Shown here piece after piece: positions 57,440 to 64,000 of a stretch of DNA of 64,000 bases (position 1 is its first letter; the number at the start of each line of letters is the position of its first letter). Made by a program: the position numbers and the translations under genes. The stretch is taken from assembly GCA_001045525.1 (NCBI GenBank), contig LDWW01000019.1, positions 1 through 64,000 on the forward strand, read 5' to 3'. This DNA comes from Chitinispirillum alkaliphilum (GTDB lineage Bacteria; Fibrobacterota; Chitinivibrionia; Chitinivibrionales; Chitinispirillaceae). The notes beneath the pieces are model-generated. The model saw only the letters and a list, made by a program, of their open reading frames with translations, did not search any database and was not told where the DNA came from.

Positions 57440-58564
57440 ATGAACAAAACATCCCTTTTCAGAAAAGATCTTTCAGATATTAAAACAGTTGTTGTAAAAA
57501 CCGGTAGCAGAATTCTGACTACCAAGGGTCAGGATAAACGGGTTGAGAGCCTTGCTGAGGACCTCTCCTTACTTCACAAAAAAGGGGTAAATGTCATACT
57601 CGTTTCCTCCGGGGCAATAGCCCGGGGTATGAAAGTTTTAAATCTCCAAAAAAGACCGGAATCGATACCGCTTCAGCAGGCCTGCGCCAGCATTGGCCAA
57701 AATTATCTGATGAATATGTATCAGAGCTATTTTAACAGTCATGACATTCTGATCGGACAAGTCCTGCTGACCTGGGATGATCTGAGGAATAAAAAACGCT
57801 ACCTTAACCTGAGAAACACTCTTTTTCAGCTACTCAAATGCCGCTGCATACCCATTGTCAATGAAAATGATTCTGTTGGCGTGGAAGAGATACAGTTTGG
57901 CAATAACGATGTACTCGCAGCACAAATATCTCTTCTGGCTCATGCTGACCTTTTTGTCAACCTTACAGATGTAAATGGCCTGTACGACAAAAACCCAAGA
58001 TGCGAAGCTGATGCACGGCACATCCCCCTTGTGTCAACAGTCTCTTCTTCGGTACACAAACTGGCCAGCGATATAAGAAACGAGCTAAGTGTTGGTGGAA
58101 TGGCTACAAAGATTAAAGCGGCTGATATGGTGACAAAGGCCGGCATTCCGGCGCTAATAGGAAATGGGTTTAATTCAAATCTTCTCTCTGTGCTCAGGGA
58201 TGAAAACTGCTCCACTCTGTTTATGCCCCTGGAAAAAAAGATGTCAAGCCGCGACAGATGGCTGGCCTTCACAGGTCAATCAAAGGGTCAGATCGTTATC
58301 GATCAGGGAGCTGCTACGGCTATAAGGAAAAGAGGTAAAAGCCTCCTGGCAGCGGGTATAATTGATACCATAAAGAATTTCAAAAACGGTGACATGGTTG
58401 ATATAGTGAATAATGAGGGACAGATCATTGCCAGAGGATTGGTTAATTTCTCCAGTGAAGAAGTAAAGGCGATTCGTGGCTGTAAAACAGCACATATAAG
58501 AGAAAAACTTGGCGCTGTAAGGTATAGCGAGGTCATTTTGCGGGACAATATGGTATTAGTTTAA
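57440..58564 (+). CDS. proB: Glutamate 5-kinase
   Basis: A 374-residue enzyme that phosphorylates L-glutamate, the first step of proline synthesis. The amino-acid kinase domain has VVKTGSRIL, VSSGAIARGM, NENDSV, FGNNDVLAAQ and DVNGLYDKNPR. The C-terminal PUA domain (about 285-365) has KGQIVIDQGAATAIRKRG and RGLVNFSSEEVKAIRG. Length is standard. The feedback-binding residues appear normal at this resolution. No proA or proC is adjacent, so the rest of the pathway is elsewhere. Confidence 0.95.
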   Translation: MNKTSLFRKDLSDIKTVVVKTGSRILTTKGQDKRVESLAEDLSLLHKKGVNVILVSSGAIARGMKVLNLQKRPESIPLQQACASIGQNYLMNMYQSYFNSHDILIGQVLLTWDDLRNKKRYLNLRNTLFQLLKCRCIPIVNENDSVGVEEIQFGNNDVLAAQISLLAHADLFVNLTDVNGLYDKNPRCEADARHIPLVSTVSSSVHKLASDIRNELSVGGMATKIKAADMVTKAGIPALIGNGFNSNLLSVLRDENCSTLFMPLEKKMSSRDRWLAFTGQSKGQIVIDQGAATAIRKRGKSLLAAGIIDTIKNFKNGDMVDIVNNEGQIIARGLVNFSSEEVKAIRGCKTAHIREKLGAVRYSEVILRDNMVLV

Positions 58565-58750
58565 GTGCAAACAGTTTAAAAAGAGTAAAAACCGCCGTCT
58601 TCTCATATACCCACTTCTGCTTCTTTAGTTTGTCCCTGCGGTGTGACACCTGAAAAGCCATCAAAGTGCGGCAAATAATTAATTCAGATTAGCGCGCATA
58701 TCCATAAAAGCTACGTACTATCGACCGCAAAGACCAATAAAGGTATTTTG

Positions 58751-59713
58751 CTATAAATTTTCAATAATATGTGTCTTTAACTCTCTTGTGATTGCATCCA
58801 GCTGAACAGCAGAAACAAAATGCCCACCTTCTTCAAATGATAAAAGGCGCGCACCTTCAATCCTTGACACCGCAAAAAGCGCATTCTCATACGGTTGAAG
58901 CGTATCATCTTCTGCATGTATTACCAATGTCGGTGTAACAATTCCAGTTATCTTCTCACCCGGAAGAATCATGGTATGATCAAACATAACTCCACGGTAG
59001 CGTTTTGAAGCAGGATTCATGTAATCTATTATATTGTCAATGATGAGTCTTTGGCTGGCAGTTAAGTCTGTGTATATATCTCTGCGCGCACCCATCAAAG
59101 ACATGAGTTGTCTTCTGAATAGGTTACTAAGCACCCAGTAGTAAAAATCCTTTTCAAAAATTTGGGCCAGCATCCTGCCCTGCCTCTCTGCCTGCTGTAT
59201 TTCTTCTCCTGTTAAGGAGGTAACGCCACAAGAGATAAGTGTAAGCGAACTAACACGTTCAGGGTAAATCAAAGCAAAGTGAATTGCTGATGGCCCCCCG
59301 GCAGACAAGGCAACTACTGCCACTCGGTCTATATGCAGTTGGTCAAGCAACTTCATGAATGCGTGTGCCTGATCTTCATTGGTAGCATTCTCCGGAAGAC
59401 TTGACCTTAGATATCCAAAACGCGAAGGTGCTATCCAGTTGAATTCTGTATCCAAAACTGCACTGGCGAGCACCTCACCCTGATCATAACCCCCGCCTGC
59501 ACCATGAATTATCAGAACATCGGCCCCATCTCCACCACCGGTTTTGTACTCAATATACCCGTAAGACACCAATTCTGTTTTGCTGTTTTCGCTGATACGG
59601 ACGTAAGCCTCCCTGATATCGCTTCGAAAACTAACCCATATTACTATTAGGGAAACGATGATAATTATCAGTATTGACAACAGTAGTATTTTCAAATCAA
59701 CCTCCCGACCCAC
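58751..59713 (-). CDS. Membrane-anchored alpha/beta hydrolase
   Basis: A 320-residue hydrolase. An N-terminal TM (about 7-28, LKILLLSILIIIIVSLIVIW) makes it an inner-membrane protein with the enzyme on the periplasmic side. Fold markers: IIHGAGGGYDQG oxyanion region, nucleophile S137 in ALSAGGPS, acid Asp in HAEDDTLQP (about 268) and His in EEGGHFV (about 298). The lid region (190-230) is long. Substrate unknown; proline iminopeptidase-like or lactonase activities are possible but not shown by sequence. Monocistronic. Confidence 0.85.
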   Translation of the reverse strand: MGREVDLKILLLSILIIIIVSLIVIWVSFRSDIREAYVRISENSKTELVSYGYIEYKTGGGDGADVLIIHGAGGGYDQGEVLASAVLDTEFNWIAPSRFGYLRSSLPENATNEDQAHAFMKLLDQLHIDRVAVVALSAGGPSAIHFALIYPERVSSLTLISCGVTSLTGEEIQQAERQGRMLAQIFEKDFYYWVLSNLFRRQLMSLMGARRDIYTDLTASQRLIIDNIIDYMNPASKRYRGVMFDHTMILPGEKITGIVTPTLVIHAEDDTLQPYENALFAVSRIEGARLLSFEEGGHFVSAVQLDAITRELKTHIIENL

Positions 59714-60810
59714 TTATGAGCCGCTTTTTGAAAGAGAGGAATTCAGGGTCTGAGAAATAATGAGTATGCAAAAGAACTTAACATATAAGCTTTCCGCTCT
59801 ATATCGGGCACCCAGCGGATCAGAGATGTTGCATACACAATAATGTTGATACAGATTCAAAGAATGTACCAATGTGAACATTTGTTTTGGCGTTAATCAG
59901 AATCAACGCTCCAGTAGGACCCACAAAAGTCTTTTAAAACATGCCTGAACCCGGGTAGCCTACTCCATTATTTTGATTATTCACCATAATGGCATAGTCA
60001 AGAATTTGCGGACAGCACTCCTTCCTGGCGCTTAAAGAGAAGTGGAAAGATCTGTGCGGAAGAAAATTTATCGTAGTCCCACAACGGCCAGTGTGCAGCA
60101 GGCGATATCTGGGTTACATTTCAATCAGGCAGAAACGGTTTAATAATAATCTGGGCTCAGTATCTATTTCCATATAGATACACCTGGAGCAAGCTAATTA
60201 TTACTCCGGCAATTATATATGCATAAGAAAGTGTTTGAGTTTCATTACTTTTTTTAAGAGTCCAGCGCTAAGAAACGCTGTTTCAAAAACAATTGGGGCC
60301 TTCAACCCCAAACCCCGACCTACTTTCTTTCCAAGGCCAAAGAAAGTAAGCAAAGAACGCCTTGGGAGCCCCACACTGCCTCCAATATTCGCCAGTGATT
60401 GGGGCGGATTTGTACCCGATAGTTTTTTTTTTAGGAGCTTACTGCAGTTGGCCCTGTGAAATAGATGGAGAAAATTTTTATGCAAGTCCAATTGGCGGAG
60501 TAATAATAGCGTAAACCAGGAAAAAAGAGTAACGGACCAATTCCCCCAAAGAGGTGAATTGGTACCATATAATTATCTTTACCGGGAACAAACAGAAAAA
60601 ATGAATCAGTTCCACTACCATCCCACAGGGATCAGTAAAATTTAATATAAGCGGTTTGCAGGTGACATGTTTTCAGTTCAAGCAAAAACATTAAAAAAAT
60701 AAGGGGTGTCACCATGAAGCTTGATCGAAAAACTATGCAGTTAAAGTGATGACTACTTAATGGTTAACACGATGTCCGGCTTATAATCAATTCCATGGGA
60801 TGTTAGTGTA
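59714..60810. other. 1.1-kb gene-free region
   Basis: No ORF with a ribosome site and family resemblance. It holds the hairpin-rich repeat cluster at 60263-60347 and scattered short palindromes; the rest is unremarkable. The promoter of the hydrolase gene should lie at its left edge. Confidence 0.5.
60263..60347. repeat. Cluster of three hairpins including an ACTTTCTTT/AAAGAAAGT palindrome
   Basis: CAGCG/CGCTG (60263-60280), TTGGGG/CCCCAA (60293-60311) and ACTTTCTTT/AAAGAAAGT with loop CCAAGGCC (60322-60347) follow one another, then GTAAGCAAAGAACGCC. The CTTTCTTT...GGCCAAAGAAAGTAAGCAAAGAA block is one I have seen widely in intergenic DNA of unrelated bacteria; its role is unknown. Confidence 0.75.
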
Positions 60811-62337
60811 TCATTTCATTTTGTTTGATTTCAGAAACTCCAAAACAGCGTTTACATCCACTTTGGGATCTTTCAGTAAATCAGAGCAATCAGTTCTTTT
60901 TTCAATGGCGGATTTTACTTTGGAAGAAATACGGATTTTCCCCATATGTATGGCACCAACCAAACAGTTGTTTTCAAAGAGGAAGTATTGGTACTCATCA
61001 TCTGTGGAATTTTCTACTTTGCGATACGTTTCTCCCTCCGCATATATTTTTCCGACACTGAACATATCGTATCCAAGCACTTTAAGGAAATTCGATATTG
61101 GTATACCAACAAAGGAGGTTTTTTCACCAGCAGCATTCTTTCCTGCAATAGCACCCTGAAACTGAGCCGGCCCCCATAGACCGTAGATTAATCCACGATG
61201 TTCGGTTACATCTCCTGCAGCAAAAACATCTTTAACAGAGCTCTCCAGGTAATCATTAACAACGATACCACAATTCGTCTCTAACCCGGAGTGTTTAGGC
61301 ATATAAGCATTTGATTTAATACCTGTCGTTATTACCACAAGTTCAGCAGGAATGATTCTTCCATCTATCAGCTCCACTCCCCTTGCGGTATCATCCCCGG
61401 CGATCTGTTTTATTCCAACATTTTTTATCAGTTTCACACCCAGTGAATTAACAAATCTCTCCAGCATCAAGGCTGCTTTTTCATTGAGCTGACGAGGTAT
61501 AAGCCATTTACACTCCTCAATAACAGTTACATTTTTACCGGCTTTTGCAATTGCCCCGGCAGTCTCAATACCTAAAGTCCCACCTCCTATTACAACTACA
61601 TTTTCGGCTAATTTGCACTGTCGATTAATGAAATCAGCATTATCTTTGGTTCTGAAAACTGTAACATTTTCCCTGCTTGCACCAAGAATTGGTGGTACAA
61701 AAGGATGTGCTCCTGTTGTAACAATAAGCTTGTCATACTCGAGCGTATCCCCACCCCTGATCCTAATTTTTTTCCCCGAATAATCTATCGAACTCAACTC
61801 TTTGTTAAGCATCAGGGTAATTTTCTTTGATGAATACCAGGACCCGGGATGTATCAGGAGTTTATCTTCAGAGATCTCTCCGGCAAGGTATCGGGTTAAG
61901 TTGATTCGGTAATAGGGTAGATGATTTTCCTTTGAGATAAGAATAATTGAGGCATCTGGTGATGATTTCCTGGCTGATTCAGCAGCACTCACTCCCGCTA
62001 TTCCTGATCCAACTATTACAATTCGCAACCCCGTTTTGGTTTCACTCACACTGGCCGAATCTGCAGGGTTCAGTTGTTTAAAGTTTTCGGCTGAAGCCCC
62101 GCACACAGGACAGGTTTCAGGTGGATTTTCTGTTTTTGACACATAATCGCAAATCACACAGCGCCAATTCGCTCCACTGTTGCCCTGGTTAACAATCGTT
62201 TCAGAAAAGTTTTTTTCCGTTTTCTGCACTAACTCAAATGATTCGCTTGTAACACCACAAAGGGGACAAACATCGGGTGGAGAGTCGCCATCATGCACAT
62301 ACTCACAAACGGTGCATATCCAAGCCTTTTTTTCCAT
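60811..62337 (-). CDS. NAD(P)H:rubredoxin oxidoreductase with two N-terminal rubredoxin-like domains
   Basis: A 508-residue flavoprotein. Two short rubredoxin-like domains come first: C8-x2-C11...C24-x2-C27 and a second WRCVIC...CPVCG set at about 57-80, each a four-Cys iron site. Then FAD-binding RIVIVGSGIAGVSAAES, an NADH-binding VVVIGGGTLGIETAGAIAKAG and the FAD C-motif FAAGDVTE. It is expected to pass electrons from NAD(P)H through its own iron centres to rubrerythrin for peroxide reduction. It is 106 bp downstream of rbr on the same strand, completing the perR-rbr operon. Confidence 0.92.
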   Translation of the reverse strand: MEKKAWICTVCEYVHDGDSPPDVCPLCGVTSESFELVQKTEKNFSETIVNQGNSGANWRCVICDYVSKTENPPETCPVCGASAENFKQLNPADSASVSETKTGLRIVIVGSGIAGVSAAESARKSSPDASIILISKENHLPYYRINLTRYLAGEISEDKLLIHPGSWYSSKKITLMLNKELSSIDYSGKKIRIRGGDTLEYDKLIVTTGAHPFVPPILGASRENVTVFRTKDNADFINRQCKLAENVVVIGGGTLGIETAGAIAKAGKNVTVIEECKWLIPRQLNEKAALMLERFVNSLGVKLIKNVGIKQIAGDDTARGVELIDGRIIPAELVVITTGIKSNAYMPKHSGLETNCGIVVNDYLESSVKDVFAAGDVTEHRGLIYGLWGPAQFQGAIAGKNAAGEKTSFVGIPISNFLKVLGYDMFSVGKIYAEGETYRKVENSTDDEYQYFLFENNCLVGAIHMGKIRISSKVKSAIEKRTDCSDLLKDPKVDVNAVLEFLKSNKMK

Positions 62338-62442
62338 AGAATAGCCTCAGGTCTAATGATTAATCCAGTTTTTCAGGCAAAAATGTGAGGTACTGTCCGA
62401 TCTCCTTTCACGCAAAAAGGAGACCGAACAGAACAGGGGCTA

Positions 62443-63018
62443 TCACCAATTCTCTGCAAGCACTTCAAAGTGAGCCTGAGGATGAGCACATGCGGGGCAG
62501 GTACCTGGTGCATCTGTACCTTCATGCAGATAACCACAATTGCGACATCTCCATACGACACTTTCATTTTTCTTGAAAACACTACCCTCTTCTACATTTT
62601 TAAGCAGATCAAGGTAACGTTTTTCATGCTGTTTTTCTGCTACACTTACCTTTTCGAATACTACAGCAACAGCTTCAAATCCCTCTTCCCGTGCAACCGC
62701 TGCAAACTGAGGGTACATATCACTCCACTCCTCATGCTCCCCACCTGCTGCTGCTTTCAGGTTTTCTGCCGTAGAACCAATTTTTCCTGCAGGAAAAGTA
62801 GCCGTTATCTCAAGCTCACCGCCTTCAAGGAATTTGAAAAACCTCTTGGCGTGCTCTTTTTCCTGATTTGCTGTCTCCTCAAAAATATCCGCAATCTGCA
62901 CATACCCTTCCTTGCGGGCTACTCCGGCAAAATATGTGTAACGATTACGCGCCTGAGATTCTCCTGAAAAAGCTGTAAGGAGGTTTTTTTCTGTTTTTGT
63001 ACCTTTGATCGAAGCCAT
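62443..63018 (-). CDS. rbr: Rubrerythrin
   Basis: A 191-residue peroxidase of anaerobes. The ferritin-like diiron domain has ESQARNRYTYFAG (E20 region), EEIFEETANQEKEHAKRFF-type helix 2, and EEWSDMYPQFAAVAREEGF, EKQHEKRY; the diiron ligands Glu and His are all present. A C-terminal rubredoxin domain has CRNCGYLHEG...CPACAHPQAHF. Start ATG after AAAAGGAGAGCAT. It detoxifies hydrogen peroxide with electrons from the rubredoxin oxidoreductase encoded downstream. Regulated by the upstream PerR-like gene. Confidence 0.96.
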   Translation of the reverse strand: MASIKGTKTEKNLLTAFSGESQARNRYTYFAGVARKEGYVQIADIFEETANQEKEHAKRFFKFLEGGELEITATFPAGKIGSTAENLKAAAGGEHEEWSDMYPQFAAVAREEGFEAVAVVFEKVSVAEKQHEKRYLDLLKNVEEGSVFKKNESVVWRCRNCGYLHEGTDAPGTCPACAHPQAHFEVLAENW

Positions 63019-63044
63019 ATGCTCTCCTTTTTTGATGAAAAAAA

Positions 63045-63437
63045 TTATGTTTCGTTTTTATTGCACGTTTCACATTTACCCAAAATAATCAATCGGTGAC
63101 CCGTGATATTAAAATCATCACATTTAACTCCTTTTAATCTTATATCCACTAAACCCAGCGGTATATCGACATCTCTGACAATACCACATGTTTCGCACAC
63201 AATGTGATAATGAGGTGTTATATTACCATCATAGCGGTCAAAAGAACTTCCGAAAGGAATTTTTATTATATGCCCCTGCTCTATGAGAACTGACAGATTT
63301 CTGTAAACAGTACCCAGGCTCAGGCCGGGTATTTCTTCCTTTAAAGTGTGATAAATCCAATCGGCAGTAGGATGAGAATCACTACTTTTAATGATTTTCA
63401 GGATCTTTTCTCTTTGGGAACTTTTTCTATAATTCAT
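63045..63437 (-). CDS. perR: Fur-family peroxide-sensing repressor, PerR-like
   Basis: A 130-residue Fur-family regulator. Winged helix about 1-80 (SSQREKILKIIKSSDSHPTADWIYHTLKEEIPGLSLGTVYRNLSVL), then HYHIVCETCG with a zinc-binding CxxC, GVKCDDFNITGHRLIILGKCETCNK with the second CxxC. The sensing His of PerR (near HIVC) and Asp (FDRYDG) are present, which favours PerR over Fur or Zur. First gene of the operon with rbr and the rubredoxin oxidoreductase; a palindromic operator lies just upstream. Confidence 0.88.
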   Translation of the reverse strand: MNYRKSSQREKILKIIKSSDSHPTADWIYHTLKEEIPGLSLGTVYRNLSVLIEQGHIIKIPFGSSFDRYDGNITPHYHIVCETCGIVRDVDIPLGLVDIRLKGVKCDDFNITGHRLIILGKCETCNKNET

Positions 63438-63446
63438 ACACCTTAC

Positions 63447-63461
63447 CAGTAATAGTTACTG
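63447..63461. promoter_or_regulatory. Palindromic operator upstream of perR
   Basis: CAGTAA-TAG-TTACTG, a perfect 6-3-6 inverted repeat, 10 bp upstream of the perR start, in an A/T-rich context like Fur/PerR boxes. Inferred to be the autoregulatory PerR site controlling perR-rbr-oxidoreductase; the spacing and half-sites differ somewhat from the canonical TTATAAT-type 7-1-7 box. Confidence 0.6.
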
Positions 63462-64000
63462 TTATTAATATGTGATATTTACACGGAGAAGTCAAATTTT
63501 ATATCCCTTTTTTAGCGCTCTTGTGAGGAGCAGTGTGGAATTAGGTGTTAAATTAAGAGGGGTATCAGAGGATTTTGAGAAATGTAGCAAATTTTACTCC
63601 ATAGGTGTTAAGTTAATCAAGGATAGTATAGTCAGGCTGCAGTACAATCCAGACTGTAGCAAGATCCGCTCACCCTGAGCGAAGGTGCGCCGGAGTCGAA
63701 GGGTTCCTGCTTAGAAAACAGGTTTCATCATTACACTCCGTAAATTTGGCTGTAATATAGGCGTTTTATAAAACAACCAGAGCGACTCTAAAAGGGCAAT
63801 GTCTGCATGTTGAAAGTCCTTCTGCCGCCTGCAGGGCATGTTTTGACCATCTTAACCAGCTTAACAGTTGCGTATGCAGACAGAGACTTTTGAATAGCAC
63901 TAAAGGTGCTCATAAAACGCCTCGGGAGCAACCAAACTATCCCAAACTTCATCATGTCACACCCCAAAGCCACACAGGGTGACTATTTTAAAGAAAAGTC
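63462..64000. other. Right-edge gene-free region with a REP-like palindrome
   Basis: No gene supported. The segment 63671-63705 (CACCCTGAGCG, then GGAGTCGAAGGG) is a REP-like motif common in environmental bacteria; related TTCGACT/GCTCAGG pieces also lie in the left-edge repeats. A minus ORF at 63788-63973 has no recognisable domain. Confidence 0.45.

Noticed and set aside
63788-63973. 61-codon minus ORF at the right edge as a transposase remnant
   Set aside because: No transposase motif could be recognised; too short to support.

Overview
The window reads as the chromosome of a Gram-negative, motile or surface-sensing bacterium with anaerobic habits. Support: outer-membrane beta-barrel proteins (a type Vd patatin and a putative porin-like protein), lipoproteins, a very large chemotaxis locus, and a PerR / rubrerythrin / NADH:rubredoxin oxidoreductase operon typical of anaerobes facing oxygen. 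Domain styles (chemoreceptors without an obvious HAMP domain, CheA with two Hpt domains, multi-PAS hybrid kinases, stand-alone CheX and CheD) resemble Deltaproteobacteria or the Fibrobacterota/Chitinivibrionia. I favour the latter only weakly; no rRNA or other decisive marker is present.

Layout. 1-1.05 kb: three tandem ~400-bp copies of a structured, non-coding repeat. 1.07-6.5 kb: DEAD-box RNA helicase and SMC, both minus. 6.8-8.7 kb: small genes (cupin, Lys-tailed HTH protein, DUF2267, ferredoxin). 8.8-14.1 kb: zinc-type dehydrogenase with a Cys-to-Ser change, a CsaB-like pyruvyltransferase, and a P2-type cation ATPase. 14.3-44.9 kb: a 30-kb, all-minus-strand chemosensory region. 45.5-49.2 kb: a frameshifted DUF3870 gene, an ECF sigma / FecR-TPR / small secreted protein operon, and two decayed copies of the 5'-end repeat. 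49.2-58.6 kb: PHP protein, ComEC-like metallo-beta-lactamase with an outer-membrane protein, type Vd patatin, a kinase-like protein lacking an ATPase domain, a TPR lipoprotein and ProB. 58.7-64 kb: alpha/beta hydrolase, a repeat-rich gene-free stretch, and the PerR oxidative-stress operon with a palindromic operator.

The chemosensory region contains three copies of a cheA-cheW-mcp module. Module 1 (31.4-25.8 kb) is complete and continues into a second MCP, cheD, cheR, cheD, cheY, cheX and cheB, and then a 1929-residue hybrid kinase. Module 3 (44.7-39.6 kb) is complete. Module 2 (38.3-35.3 kb) keeps cheW and mcp, but its cheA has collapsed to about 110 codons (first ~19 and last ~90), a clear pseudogene. 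Modules 2 and 3 also share a conserved leader: a structured element followed by an intrinsic terminator ahead of cheA. The three paralogous chemoreceptors share a conserved C-terminal tail and a periplasmic CZB-like domain whose metal ligands (His-Cys-His-His) are complete in one and progressively lost in the others. Both surviving CheA proteins carry two tandem 24-residue MshEN-like motifs, which suggests c-di-GMP input into the kinase. Two receiver-like domains have Glu where the phosphorylated Asp should be.

The best candidates for undescribed biology are the tandem structured repeat at the left edge, whose helices are kept by compensatory changes between copies, the cheA leader/attenuator, and the CheA proteins with MshEN-like repeats. 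No tRNA, rRNA, CRISPR array or intact insertion sequence was seen.
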